A DNA stretch of 64,000 nucleotides from Bifidobacterium panos (GCF_012932445.1 NZ_JAAIIJ010000018.1:1-64000), one strand, 5' to 3'; shown: positions 10,066 to 18,878, counted from the stretch's first letter. The notes: generated from the letters alone by a model not told the origin. A program made the numbers and translations.

Positions 10066-10482
10066 TCACGCGGTGGCGGGCTGGCGTTGGTACATGGCTT
10101 CGAGCGCGTCGCGCAGTGTGCCGCTGTAATTGACGCCCGCTTTTTCGGCCCATGTGTCGAGCCACGCGGGGATGGTGACGTTCTTGCGCACGGCCTTGTT
10201 GCCGTATTTGGCGGCGTAGGCGTCCATGTCGAGGGCGACGGTGCTGACCATGGCCGTCGTTTCCTCGGGGTGGATGTCGGCGGGGTTGCTGGCCTTGGGC
10301 GCGGGGCGTCCGGCTTCGAGTTCGGTGAGCACCCAGCCGCTGGCGGCGTCTTCGGCCATGAACAGGGCCTCGGCGAGCGTGTCACCGCCGGTGACGCAGC
10401 CGGGCAAGTCGGGCACTTCGACGGTGTAGCCGGATTCCGGCGCTTCCCACGGTATAAGGATGATGGGGTATGCGAGTTTCAT
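10066..10482 (-). CDS. hicB: HicB-family antitoxin
   Basis: Neutralises HicA and represses the operon. The 138-residue protein has the partly degraded RNase-H-like HicB fold at the N terminus (YTVEVPDLPGCVTGGDTLAEAL, residues about 16-37) and a C-terminal ribbon-helix-helix-like segment (RKNVTIPAWLDTWAEKAGV) that would bind the operator. Its ATG overlaps the hicA stop as ATGA, and the AAAGGAG ribosome site lies inside the hicA 3' end, so the two are translationally coupled. The frame is open 12 codons upstream, but that would lie inside hicA and lacks a separate signal. Confidence 0.92.
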   Translation of the reverse strand: MKLAYPIILIPWEAPESGYTVEVPDLPGCVTGGDTLAEALFMAEDAASGWVLTELEAGRPAPKASNPADIHPEETTAMVSTVALDMDAYAAKYGNKAVRKNVTIPAWLDTWAEKAGVNYSGTLRDALEAMYQRQPATA

Positions 10483-10676
10483 TTCGTTCTCCTTTCGTCG
10501 ATACCGGCCTGTTTCCATATCGATCTGACGATGTTGGGATTGATATCGCCGCCGTGTTTGGGAATGGTGACCTTGCCACGTTTCGTCGGGTGGGCATATT
10601 GGCGGTGGCTACCCTTTTGGGCGACGAGCCGCCATCCGTCCGCAAGTACCCTCTTCTCAACTTCTTTGAATCTCAC
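10479..10676 (-). CDS. hicA: HicA-family mRNA interferase toxin
   Basis: A small double-stranded-RNA-binding-fold RNase predicted to cleave mRNA. From a GTG at 10676 the product is 65 residues with the family hallmarks KGSHRQYAHP (catalytic His in GSH), KVTIPKHGGDINPNIVRSIWKQAGI. The frame extends upstream to 10880, but those residues are not HicA-like; the GTG follows GAGG and fits the usual family length. The toxin-first order and ATGA overlap with hicB are typical. Confidence 0.9.
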   Translation of the reverse strand: MRFKEVEKRVLADGWRLVAQKGSHRQYAHPTKRGKVTIPKHGGDINPNIVRSIWKQAGIDERRTK

Positions 10677-10712
10677 ATCCTCACAATACGCATTATACGT
10701 ACCGTTTGTCAA
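10676..10712 (-). promoter_or_regulatory. Putative hicAB promoter and operator
   Basis: On the minus strand a TTGACA (10712-10707) is followed 18 nt later by TATTGT (10688-10683). A near-perfect inverted repeat, TACG with its complement around a 7-nt centre (10687-10701), overlaps the promoter. This is where HicB would be expected to bind. The transcription start would lie almost at the hicA GTG, so the leader would be very short. Confidence 0.4.
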
Positions 10713-10851
10713 GTCGCATGGTGCCTCCCAGCGCCGCGGGTTCGCCCAGGTTGAACCTGTACCGGTCCTTTGAGACCGACACGGGGGGCTAATATCTGGC
10801 CACGCCAAGTCAACCCTCCGCAAAACCCAGTGATTGCAAGGGGTTGGGGTA

Positions 10852-10888
10852 AAAGAGAAGGGCTTATCGAGGATTCTCAATAAGCCCT
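10852..10888 (-). terminator. Terminator after tRNA-Ser
   Basis: GGGCTTAT and ATAAGCCC pair around a 12-nt loop, followed on the minus strand by TTCTCTTTT. It lies just downstream of the tRNA and ends its transcript before hicAB. Confidence 0.8.
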
Positions 10889-10892
10889 GGGG

Positions 10893-10978
10893 CGGATGAG
10901 GCGAGATTCGAACTCGCGGAGGGGTTCGCCCTCACACGCTTTCGAGGCGTGCTCCTTAGACCGCTCGGACACTCATCC
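10893..10978 (-). tRNA. tRNA-Ser, anticodon CGA
   Basis: A complete 86-nt class II cloverleaf on the minus strand. The acceptor stem is GGATGAG with CTCATCC, the anticodon stem CACGC/GCGTG holds the loop CTCGAAA (anticodon CGA, reading UCG), a long variable arm follows, and the T loop reads TTCGAAT. The discriminator is G and the terminal CCA is not encoded. Serine identity fits both the anticodon and the long variable arm. Confidence 0.95.
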
Positions 10979-11117
10979 ATGTTGCCTGTTTGCAAGCAAC
11001 TTGTCCATTATGTCACAGATTCGCCATCCGGCAAGTCGCTGCGGTGTCGCGCGGTTCGGCGCAACAGGACTGGGCCGTCATCGAAGCGGCGCCAAGCCGA
11101 CAAAACCGCCTAATAGC

Positions 11118-11918
11118 CTATAGCTCCTGCTCGTGCACGGACGCATTAACCCACTGGTGCTGCTGAACGTCATTGCCCGAGAAGATGCCGATGTCGAGCA
11201 TGCAGTCGCGGTAATCGCGCCCGTGGGCGATGGTGATGTAACTGTCGTCAACCATGCGATTATGCGTGGGATCAAGGCCGATCCAACGGCCGTCATGGTA
11301 GATCTCCGCCCAAGCGTGCGTAGCCCCCTCGCCACCGAGCAGACCGGCGATATAACGGGCGGTAAGACCCACATGCCGGCAGACGGACAGCATCACATGC
11401 GCATAATCCTGACACACACCCTTGCGCTGGGAAAGCGCCTGTTCGGCGGTGGTGCGGATGGTGGTGGAGCCGGGCGTGTAGACGAAGGCGTGGAACACCT
11501 CGTCCATCACCTCGCGGGCGCGGTCGATCGGCGTGGCCTCGGCCGGCAACGCCCCCACGCGCTCGCGGCACACGCGAATCAACGCCTCGACACTCGGCCC
11601 CGGAATGGTGAGCGCCGAATCGAAACGATAGAGCGGTTTGTGGATTTCCGGCTTGATGTGCTCGTTGTCGACGAACGCGATGCCGGTGACCTTATAGTTG
11701 AACACCTCGTGCGGCTCGGGAATATAACCCGTCTTGACCAGGGAACCAAACGAATCGACGGTGGTTTCCAGCTCCACCGCCGGCTCCACCGTTATCTTGG
11801 CATCAACGACCTGCTGACGCGCCCCGGTGACGGGAATGCAGCGCAACTGAAAACGGTGCTCTGTGACGGGCGAGCTGAAGCTGAGCTTCATCTCATAGTC
11901 AAACACCAGCTTCTTCAT
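11118..11918 (-). CDS. Transglutaminase-like cysteine peptidase family protein
   Basis: A cytoplasmic transglutaminase-fold protein of 266 residues. The catalytic triad is visible: Cys in GVCQDYAH (about residue 168), His in ATHAWAEI (about 203) and Asp in GLDPTHN (about 213), preceded by the usual beta-rich N-terminal domain. The start at 11918 has AGGAG 8 nt upstream; the frame is open six codons more without a signal. It follows the ATP-grasp/alpha-E gene by about 58 nt on the same strand. This pairing is a known conserved neighbourhood predicted to form and process peptide-like bonds, but no substrate is established. Confidence 0.9.
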   Translation of the reverse strand: MKKLVFDYEMKLSFSSPVTEHRFQLRCIPVTGARQQVVDAKITVEPAVELETTVDSFGSLVKTGYIPEPHEVFNYKVTGIAFVDNEHIKPEIHKPLYRFDSALTIPGPSVEALIRVCRERVGALPAEATPIDRAREVMDEVFHAFVYTPGSTTIRTTAEQALSQRKGVCQDYAHVMLSVCRHVGLTARYIAGLLGGEGATHAWAEIYHDGRWIGLDPTHNRMVDDSYITIAHGRDYRDCMLDIGIFSGNDVQQHQWVNASVHEQEL

Positions 11919-11976
11919 GGAACAAGCTCCTGACAAACGGTCAAAACTAAGCTCTAACGATACCAGCCGATGTGAC

Positions 11977-14193
11977 TCACGGCCGATGCGCGTCCATATT
12001 CATCGAACTCAGCGCACCCGAATCCCTGTTGTCGCCGCCGATGGCGCGGCTGGTGAAGTCGTCGAGGAACGCCTTGAGTTTGTCGGTGATTTCCAGGTAA
12101 CCGCGTTGCGGCAACTGCCCGAGCAGCCAATCGATACCGCTCGCGAAGCATTGCGGCAGCGGCAGGCCGTCGAGCAGATGCGCGTAGGTTTCGAGCTTGT
12201 CCAGCGGCGCGTCCATCTGCTCAAGCGGCAGATGAAAACGAGTGTACAAATCGATGCGCTCGATGTATTTGCCGATGAAAATGAACGCCTTCAGCTGCTG
12301 GCTGACCACCGAATTCTCGATGCCACCCCAGAAGGCGAGCATGTTGTCAGCCACATCACGCTGGGCGTAAATGTCTTCGGCGTTGGCGGAACGCTCGGCG
12401 GCGTCGGTGATGTTCGTCATCGCGAGCTCCACATATTGCAGCAGGCGGGAGCTGAGTTCGGGGCGCAGAATCACCGCATTGTTGAAGGCCGCGACGATGG
12501 CGCTGCGCACGGAATCGGGATTGTCGCCATCGTAGAGGAACGAATGGATGAACGCATCGAAATCCTCGAAGTCCTCGGGCAGATCGAGCGCACGCGCGAA
12601 CGGGCGGAAAGCGTTGGGGTTTTCGTCCATCACGCGATCGTAGAAGGGGAAGAACTGCACCAGCGTGGTGAAGGCGCGCTCGGTGTATCGGCCGAGCCAA
12701 TACAGGTTATCGGCTTTGGAAGCGGTGACCAGCTGCAACGCATGTTTGCGGATGCGGGGCATGCGGGGCGCGAGGGGCGCGAGGGACGCGAGGTTGACGG
12801 ATTCGAGTTCCTCGTCATGCCGCGCGGTCGACTGTTCGTCCGGCGCCAACACCCAAGTGTCCTTGAACCCGCCTCCCTGCGACGAGTTGACGATCATCTG
12901 GCCGGGCACCGACGAGTAGCGAGTCAACCCCGAATACCACACGTGCGTGTTCTGCCCGGTGATAACGAAAGCGCGCAGATCCGCCTTGCGCGGGCTCATC
13001 GCGTCGGTTTGCGGGTCGACCACATCGAGGTCCTTGAATTGGATGATCTCCTGGGCGATGAAGCGGCGCGGCTCGGCGGCGATGCGCTCGGACAGCTCCC
13101 TGCGGGCGGCGGTGTCCAGGTCTCGGCCGAACACCACCCCGTAGCCTCCCGCCTCGGCCACGTCCTTGATCACGAGTTCGCCGAGACGCGAGAGCACCTC
13201 CTTGCGGTCCTGCTCGAACATGGGCATATATGTGGGTGCGTTGTGCAGCAGCGGTTCCTCGCCGAGATAATACTTGATCATCTGCGGCACGAAATAATAG
13301 ATGGCCTTATCGTCGGCGGCACCGTTGCCAGGCGCGTTGACGATGGCCACATTGCCGGCGCGATAGGCGGACAGCAACCCGGGCACGCCGATCACGGAGT
13401 CCGGATTGAACGCGAACGGGTCGAGATAATCGTCGGACAGGCGGCGATACACCACGCCCACGCGATGGCGGTTGCCGGCGTAATCAAGGAAGAACAGCTT
13501 GTTCTCCACCACTTCCAGGTCTTCCGGAAACGCAAGGGTGGCACCGGTTTTCTCGGCCAAATAGGCATGCTCGAAAAACGCGGAATTGTAACGCCCCGGA
13601 GCCAGCACCACGGCAATGCCCTCGGTGGAGACGAAATCCATGGCCTTGCGCAGCAGGCGCGGGTAGTCGCGGTTGTCGCGCACACGCACCTCGCGGAACA
13701 GCCGCGGATTGGTGCGGCGCTCGATATCGCGCGCGAACAGCGGGTAGCTCGCGCCGGAGGGAATGCGCAGATTGTCTTCCAGCACCCACCAGCGCCCGTC
13801 TTCGCCCTGCACGAGATCCTCACCGGCGATGTGCGCGAACACGCCGCCGGGCGGGGTGACGCCGTTGACTTGCGGGTAGTAGCCGGCCGAGGTGTAGACG
13901 AACTCCTCGGGCACGATGCCATCGTGGATGATGCGCTTGTCGGAGTAGATGTCTTTGAGATAGGCGTTCAGCGCGTTGACGCGTTGCTTCAGTCCGGCCT
14001 CAAGGTGATCGAACTCATCAGATTCGATGATGCGCGGCAGAGGATCGTAGGGGAACAGGCGGTCGTGATATTCGCCATTCTTGTACACTCCGAAACGCAC
14101 GCCGTTGCGGCTCAGTTCGCGATTGATGCCCTCGCGCCGCTCCACCAGTTCCGCAGCCAACCTGCGCGCCGCCGATTCGATCATCGCAAACAC
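11977..14193 (-). CDS. Fused circularly permuted ATP-grasp and alpha-E protein
   Basis: The 738-residue protein joins two families usually encoded apart. The first about 470 residues match the circularly permuted ATP-grasp type 2 group (DGRWWVLEDNLRIPSGASYP, YYVPQMIKYYLG, EAGGYGVVFGRDL), and the last about 270 match the helical alpha-E domain (YWLGRYTERAFTTL). ATP-grasp enzymes ligate carboxylates to amines through an acyl phosphate. With the transglutaminase-like gene downstream this is a predicted peptide-ligation/modification set. The real substrate is unknown. The fusion of both domains in one chain is established in actinobacteria. Confidence 0.9.
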   Translation of the reverse strand: MFAMIESAARRLAAELVERREGINRELSRNGVRFGVYKNGEYHDRLFPYDPLPRIIESDEFDHLEAGLKQRVNALNAYLKDIYSDKRIIHDGIVPEEFVYTSAGYYPQVNGVTPPGGVFAHIAGEDLVQGEDGRWWVLEDNLRIPSGASYPLFARDIERRTNPRLFREVRVRDNRDYPRLLRKAMDFVSTEGIAVVLAPGRYNSAFFEHAYLAEKTGATLAFPEDLEVVENKLFFLDYAGNRHRVGVVYRRLSDDYLDPFAFNPDSVIGVPGLLSAYRAGNVAIVNAPGNGAADDKAIYYFVPQMIKYYLGEEPLLHNAPTYMPMFEQDRKEVLSRLGELVIKDVAEAGGYGVVFGRDLDTAARRELSERIAAEPRRFIAQEIIQFKDLDVVDPQTDAMSPRKADLRAFVITGQNTHVWYSGLTRYSSVPGQMIVNSSQGGGFKDTWVLAPDEQSTARHDEELESVNLASLAPLAPRMPRIRKHALQLVTASKADNLYWLGRYTERAFTTLVQFFPFYDRVMDENPNAFRPFARALDLPEDFEDFDAFIHSFLYDGDNPDSVRSAIVAAFNNAVILRPELSSRLLQYVELAMTNITDAAERSANAEDIYAQRDVADNMLAFWGGIENSVVSQQLKAFIFIGKYIERIDLYTRFHLPLEQMDAPLDKLETYAHLLDGLPLPQCFASGIDWLLGQLPQRGYLEITDKLKAFLDDFTSRAIGGDNRDSGALSSMNMDAHRP

Positions 14194-14257
14194 CGCTTCC
14201 TTTCAAACCGCTGTCAATCCGGCGCGAACCGCAAGTGTTGCGTTTGGGGTGCGCGCC

Positions 14258-14335
14258 CATCGATATGTGTCGATTTATGTCGCTATATATCGATTTATGT
14301 GGATATGTGTCGATATGTCGACATGTCGCACTCTA
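14258..14335. repeat. TCGATATGT-type short repeats upstream of the ATP-grasp gene
   Basis: An AT-richer tract made of five degenerate copies of a TCGAT(A/T)TATGT-like word, starting 65 bp upstream of the ATP-grasp start codon. The tract includes several short palindromes (ATCGAT-like, TATATA, GTCGAC, ACATGT). It is a plausible promoter-proximal binding region. No specific regulator can be named. Confidence 0.5.
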
Positions 14336-14386
14336 GGAGCGAGCCGTTACTGCTCATCGTTTGAATTGTTACGGTCGTATCACCGC

Positions 14387-15400
14387 TTACGACAGCGTGC
14401 GTACGGCGCGGATGGATTGGGCGCGGGAGGCCAGCTGGCTGTCGGGCGGATAAGCCACGTGCTCAAGCGTCAGACCTTGCGGTGCAATCGGGCCGGTGCT
14501 GCCTTCGCGCTCGGGGACTTCCATCTTGCCCGCGAACCAGTCAAGGTCCCGCTTACCCACACCGATTTGCACACAGGCGTTGACCAGCGAACGCACCATA
14601 TTGCGGGCGAAGGCGTCGGCCACGATGGTGAAGCATACCAGCCCCGATTCGAGCGCGGGCACGACGTATGATTGCGTTGTTGCTTCTGTCGACTCCGGCG
14701 ATTCTGTCGGTTCCGCCGCTGCCTTTGTCTTTGCTTTTGTCTTTGTCTTTGCTTTTGCCTTTGCCGCAACCCGTCCGGCTTGTGGGGCGATTCCGGCGCA
14801 CAGGGGCGTCGACGGGACCCGCTCCCAATAGGCCCGTTTCACCTCGCGAATCGTGGTGCCGCCCGGGTTCGGAGTGGCGAAGGAGCCGAAATCATGCAGA
14901 CCGATCGTCATAGCGGCGGCCTGATTCATCGCGTCGATATCCAGCTCGTCATCGATATGGAGCACACAACCGCGCAGTCGCGGATCAACTCCGCTCCCCC
15001 GGTCGGCGATGCGATACACATAGGTGCGTTCCAGCGCGGAGAACCGCGCGTCGAAACCCTCCGGCGCCGCGCTGACGGAATGGATGGCAATGTCGTCCGG
15101 CACGATACGTTGCAACCGGTGTTCCAACGCCGTCACGGCCGACACCCGCATATGCCCTTTCGCGCGGCTCAACGTGCTTGCGTTGACGTCGACGTGGCAC
15201 ACCTGATGGCTGGCATGCACTCCGGTGTCGGTGCGTCCGGCCACCACCAGGCGAACCGGATCTTCCGAGTCGTCCGGCGGCACGCGCAATATCCGCCGTA
15301 TCGCGTTCTCGACTTCCCCTTGCACGGTGCGAACGTTAGGCTGGAGGGCCCATCCATAAAATCCTTCACCGTCATAGCCCAAGTCGATTCGCAGTCTCAT
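14387..15400 (-). CDS. truA: tRNA pseudouridine(38-40) synthase TruA
   Basis: Modifies U38-U40 of tRNA anticodon stems. The 337-residue protein has the RIDLGYDGEGFYGWALQPN start, the catalytic Asp in AGRTDTGVHA and the FARNMVRSLV block. Between about residues 200 and 240 there is an insert of alternating Lys with Ala or Thr followed by a Glu/Ser/Thr-rich piece, absent from typical TruA. It is coded by a hexamer-like repeat (14690-14775). The start at 15400 (MRLRIDL) fits the family; the frame opens three codons earlier. It normally follows rplQ directly, but here a 1.2-kb disrupted stretch separates them. Confidence 0.95.
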   Translation of the reverse strand: MRLRIDLGYDGEGFYGWALQPNVRTVQGEVENAIRRILRVPPDDSEDPVRLVVAGRTDTGVHASHQVCHVDVNASTLSRAKGHMRVSAVTALEHRLQRIVPDDIAIHSVSAAPEGFDARFSALERTYVYRIADRGSGVDPRLRGCVLHIDDELDIDAMNQAAAMTIGLHDFGSFATPNPGGTTIREVKRAYWERVPSTPLCAGIAPQAGRVAAKAKAKTKTKAKTKAAAEPTESPESTEATTQSYVVPALESGLVCFTIVADAFARNMVRSLVNACVQIGVGKRDLDWFAGKMEVPEREGSTGPIAPQGLTLEHVAYPPDSQLASRAQSIRAVRTLS

Positions 15401-15813
15401 AACCCCCATACTACGGCCGGCGCAACAACAGCTAGGTACGCCCCGCCGTCAGCAATCACCATACTTCCGAAATTTCGAACACTGACGTCCACTCAGCGTG
15501 CGTTCTTTCACACAAATCACCCGGTTGCGGAAAACGACCAGTTTGTTAATGTTCTATTCCGCATAATCATTGAAAAATGACCGAAACGGCTTTATTTCAA
15601 CAGTTTTCGGTGTTCTTGCACGACCTGTACGAGAGTGTGTGACGCGCCATGAGAAGCTATTCAAGCTGGGATAACTAAATCTGATGTGGCCGCATAGCCA
15701 CGGCGTACGACACCGTATGGCCGCTCACCCTTGTCCTGTATCCAACGGAAACGCCGTCCTTGGGGACGGCGCATTCGAAAACCTGCAATCTCCCGTAATA
15801 GTCGGGAGATACG
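15401..15813. other. Non-coding stretch between truA and a small gene
   Basis: No supported gene. It should contain the truA promoter on the minus strand. It also holds a short hairpin GCCGTCC/GGACGGC at 15753-15770 and the terminator-like hairpin at 15788-15810, which is annotated separately. Confidence 0.5.
15788..15810 (-). terminator. Terminator-like hairpin after the small 49-residue gene
   Basis: ATCTCCCG pairs with CGGGAGAT around a 7-nt loop; on the minus strand it is followed by TGCAGGTTTTC. It starts 4 nt after the small gene's stop codon, which supports that gene being a real transcription unit. Confidence 0.5.
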
Positions 15814-15963
15814 TCAAGCCACCTGCAATCGCTTTCGGCTGTCATACTTCTCCTCGACCGCTTTCACATAGTCGGCATTAAAGGAACGGGAGAGCCTGTC
15901 CCAGTATTCGCTTGCGTTCATCACGCGTTCATCACGCGGCGAATCATCACGCTTCTTTTCATC
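15814..15963 (-). CDS. Small hypothetical protein, 49 residues
   Basis: I do not recognise this product. From ATG at 15963 it reads a short, highly charged protein containing ASEYWDRLSRSF and ADYVKAVEEKYDSRKRL, which looks like an amphipathic helix rather than random translation. A GGGAGG lies about 13 nt upstream of the ATG, and a hairpin follows the stop. It lies between the decayed surface-protein fragment and truA. It may be a surviving gene of the inserted segment. It could also be a chance frame. Confidence 0.35.
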   Translation of the reverse strand, partial: DEKKRDDSPRDERVMNASEYWDRLSRSFNADYVKAVEEKYDSRKRLQVA

Positions 15964-16029
15964 CATGACCATGTGCCTCCCTCATGCGTTCTCGCCGAAC
16001 CCCGCGGAACGGGCGGCGGTCTGCCATGT

Positions 16030-16418
16030 GCATTCTCATTGTATACGCGACGGTGCCGCTGACACTGCGAATATTGTGAAGGTTCAAGCCCGCGCCGTCG
16101 AACTACAAGCTGACGATTACGACGGATCAGCAGAGTTCGGTTGTGAAGGCGGGGCCGGCGACCGCGGTGCGTGACGTAATCCATGCGTCGAACAACGGTT
16201 CCGGCATTTAAGGAGAACTTGGACGCGCCAACCGTGTCGAAATCGGTGACTATCGCGAACGACGGTGACACGACCTCACCTGACTTCACGCCGTCCGATT
16301 TCGGTTGGAACCTGTGGGCTGACGGTACGTACAGGTTCGACATTCACGCTCCCAGCAAAGCAAGATGGCCGAAGCGGTGGACACGGCGGGCGAAGACCCC
16401 TCGGAAGCATTCAACTAG
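16030..16418 (+). pseudogene. Decayed fragment of a cell-surface protein
   Basis: Protein-like sequence runs through three frames on the plus strand. First DGAADTANIVKVQ (up to about 16086), then a frame change to PAPSNYKLTITTDQQSSVV and VIHASNNGSG (about 16089-16208), then a TAA created by what looks like one extra T at 16207-16209. The reading resumes as KENLDA and SVTIANDGDTTSPDF (from 16210) and, after another shift near 16360, ends as KMAEAVDTAGEDPSEAFN at 16418. The style is that of a bifidobacterial wall-anchored adhesin domain. No start codon, signal peptide or sorting signal remains. It is a relic inserted between rplQ and truA. Confidence 0.6.
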
Positions 16419-16621
16419 ACCATAACTAGACCTGCGTTATGCTGAAGTTGCAAGAACCCAAGCGACAGTAGGGCTTTGGTCGTTCTGGTTATCAGATGAG
16501 GAAAATTCGTATGCTGATGATGGCTTAGTGGGGGGTGGAAGTTTGTTTGGGGGAGGGGTGAGATGGCGAGGGCCGGGAATCGTGTGGATTCCCGGCCCTT
16601 GTCTTGATTAGAGAAGAGGTG
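16419..16621. other. Spacer between surface-protein relic and rplQ
   Basis: No gene is seen. It contains a G-rich run (16529-16558) and the hairpin at 16568-16600. Confidence 0.5.
16568..16600. terminator. Terminator hairpin downstream of rplQ
   Basis: GGGCCGGGAAT and ATTCCCGGCCC pair around a 7-nt loop, 22 nt after the rplQ stop. There is no clear T run on the minus side, as is common in GC-rich actinobacteria. It probably ends the S10-spc-alpha message. Confidence 0.65.
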
Positions 16622-17227
16622 TCACTCAGCCTTGGTTTCTTCGGCTTCGTCAGCCTTGTCCTCAGACTTGCCGCCCTTGGCAGCGGACTTCTTGGTGTCC
16701 TTCTTGGCCTCGGCTTCGACCTTCTCGGCCCCGTCAGCCTTGGTTTCCTCGGCAGTGGCCTCAACCGGAGCCTCGTCCTTGACCTCGACTTCGTCCTTGG
16801 CTGCTTCCGCCTTGGCGGCGGTCTTGGTGGCCGCTTCGGCTTCCTTCACCACGGCCTTCTTCGGGCTCACCGGCTCGGTGACGAGCTCGATGATCGCGGC
16901 CGGAGCGTTGTCGCCCGTGCGGGAGGCGATCTTCACGATGCGAGTGTAGCCACCCTCGCGCTGCTCCATCTGCTCGGCAATCTGGGTGAACAGCAGGTGC
17001 ACCACGGACTTGTTGCGAATCACGCGCATCACGCGACGGCGGGAGTGCAGGTCACCGCGCTTGGCGAAGGTGATCAGGCGCTCGGCCAGCGGACGAAGGC
17101 GCTTGGCCTTCGGCAGCGTGGTGGTGATGCGGCCGTTCTGGAACAGGCTGGTGGCCATGTTCGCGAGCATGAGACGCTCGTGAGCCGGGCTGGAGGCCAG
17201 ACGCGGGCCCTTCTTAGGTGTAGGCAT
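16622..17227 (-). CDS. rplQ: Ribosomal protein L17
   Basis: Large-subunit protein near the exit tunnel. The first about 120 residues are the conserved L17 core ([35 protein letters not shown]). The remaining about 80 residues are a repetitive Lys/Glu/Ala tail that more than half again lengthens the family core and looks disordered. It is the last gene of the alpha operon, 86 nt after rpoA. Confidence 0.97.
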   Translation of the reverse strand: MPTPKKGPRLASSPAHERLMLANMATSLFQNGRITTTLPKAKRLRPLAERLITFAKRGDLHSRRRVMRVIRNKSVVHLLFTQIAEQMEQREGGYTRIVKIASRTGDNAPAAIIELVTEPVSPKKAVVKEAEAATKTAAKAEAAKDEVEVKDEAPVEATAEETKADGAEKVEAEAKKDTKKSAAKGGKSEDKADEAEETKAE

Positions 17228-17313
17228 TGTTACTCCTTATTGCTTTAAAGCGCGGTTCGGGTGGGCAAGTGCCCGAACATCCGAACCGGCCAAAGCGGTT
17301 GGTCAAAGGATGG

Positions 17314-18312
17314 TCACTCGTCTTCCGGGGAGAAGAACGTGCCACCTTCGAGATTGTTGGGGTCGAAGCTGCCAAGCGGCGAAGCCTTCAGAGACAGACT
17401 CAGGGACTGAAGCTTCTCCTTGACCTCATCGATGGACTTCATACCGAAATTACGGATGTCGAGCAAATCCTGCTCGGTGTGGGACACCAACTCGCCGATG
17501 GTGTGGATACCCTCACGCTTGAGGCAGTTATAGCTGCGCTGCGTCAGGTTCAGATCCTCAATCGGCACGGCGTGCTCGGGGTTGGTCTCTTCCACAACGG
17601 GAGCGGAACCGACCTCGACGCCTTCGGCCTGGACATTGAGCTCACGGCACAAACCGAAGAGCTCGACCAAGGTGGAACCGGCGGAAGCCACCGCATCGCG
17701 CGGGGAGATGGCCGGCTTGGTCTCCACATCGAGAATGAGCTTGTCGAAGTCCGTGCGCTGCTCCACGCGGGTGGCCTCGACCTTGTAGCTCACCTTGAGC
17801 ACCGGAGAATAGATGGAATCGACCGGAATACGACCGATTTCGTCGCCGTCCTGCTTGTTCATCGCAGCCGGCACATAGCCACGGCCACGCTCGACAGTGA
17901 ACTCGATCTCAAGTTCGCCGTCTTCGGCCAGAGTGGCGATACGCATCTCGGGATTGGCGATGGTGACGCCGGCAGGCGGGGTGATGTCACCGGCGGTGGC
18001 CTCTCCCTTGCCGCTCTTGCGCAGATACATGACCACCGGCTCGTCGTATTCGCTGGTGAGGACGATGCCCTTGATGTTCAGCAGAATCTCGGTGACGTCT
18101 TCCTGGACGCCCGGCAGAGTGGTGAACTCATGCAGGGCACCGGAGACGCGCACCGACGTGACAGCAGCACCCGGAATCGAGCTCAGCAGGGTGCGACGCA
18201 GCGAGTTGCCAAGCGTGTAGCCGAACCCCGGCTCGAGCGGTTCGATGGTGAAGCGGGAGCGCTGAGGGTTCAGCGATTCCTCGGTAAGAGTCGGACGCTG
18301 TGCAATAAGCAC
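17314..18312 (-). CDS. rpoA: RNA polymerase alpha subunit
   Basis: Assembles the polymerase core and contacts upstream promoter DNA. The 332-residue protein has the N-terminal dimerisation domain ([20 protein letters not shown]) and the C-terminal DNA-binding domain ([20 protein letters not shown]), joined by an acidic linker. Length and gene order (rpsM-rpsK-rpoA-rplQ, with no rpsD) are usual for actinobacteria. Confidence 0.98.
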   Translation of the reverse strand: MLIAQRPTLTEESLNPQRSRFTIEPLEPGFGYTLGNSLRRTLLSSIPGAAVTSVRVSGALHEFTTLPGVQEDVTEILLNIKGIVLTSEYDEPVVMYLRKSGKGEATAGDITPPAGVTIANPEMRIATLAEDGELEIEFTVERGRGYVPAAMNKQDGDEIGRIPVDSIYSPVLKVSYKVEATRVEQRTDFDKLILDVETKPAISPRDAVASAGSTLVELFGLCRELNVQAEGVEVGSAPVVEETNPEHAVPIEDLNLTQRSYNCLKREGIHTIGELVSHTEQDLLDIRNFGMKSIDEVKEKLQSLSLSLKASPLGSFDPNNLEGGTFFSPEDE

Positions 18313-18394
18313 TGTGATATCCTTTCAGCTTTCGGGCGGCGGTGCACTCGCCGACCATAAGCGGGTTGGATGAATATTGTCTGGTAAATAGTGC

Positions 18395-18793
18395 TCAGAC
18401 GCGACGGCGCTTCGGAGGACGGACGCCGTTGTGCGCTTGCGGGGTGACATCGGTGATGGAGCCGACTTCGAGCCCTGCGGACTGCAGAGAACGGATGGCG
18501 GTTTCACGACCGGAACCCGGACCCTTCACGAACACGTCGACCTTCTTGACGCCGTGCTCCATCGCCTTGCGGGCGGCGGATTCGGCAGCCATGCCAGCGG
18601 CGTACGGCGTGGACTTACGCGAGCCCTTGAAGCCGACATCGCCACCGGAGGCCCAGGACACCACTGCGCCGGACGGATCGGTGATCGAGATGATCGTGTT
18701 GTTGAAAGTGGACTTGATGTGCGCCTGCCCGACCGGGACCGACTTGCGGTCGCGGCGACGCGGCTTGCGCGTGGCTTGCTTTTGAGCTGCCAT
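18395..18793 (-). CDS. rpsK: Ribosomal protein S11
   Basis: Small-subunit platform protein, 132 residues. It contains the conserved [19 protein letters not shown] and [18 protein letters not shown] segments. It lies in the alpha operon between rpsM and rpoA. Confidence 0.98.
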   Translation of the reverse strand: MAAQKQATRKPRRRDRKSVPVGQAHIKSTFNNTIISITDPSGAVVSWASGGDVGFKGSRKSTPYAAGMAAESAARKAMEHGVKKVDVFVKGPGSGRETAIRSLQSAGLEVGSITDVTPQAHNGVRPPKRRRV

Positions 18794-18878
18794 TGACCCT
18801 CGTTTCCTAATAACGAATTTGCTTGTCGACTCACGCGATGAGGGTTAAGGCCTCGTGGCGCGGGTCTTGCCACCGGAC

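Noticed and set aside
10713..10850. Possible second tRNA or tRNA remnant with GGTTCGCCC-like sequence
   Set aside because: No cloverleaf could be folded from it; only isolated GC-rich words.
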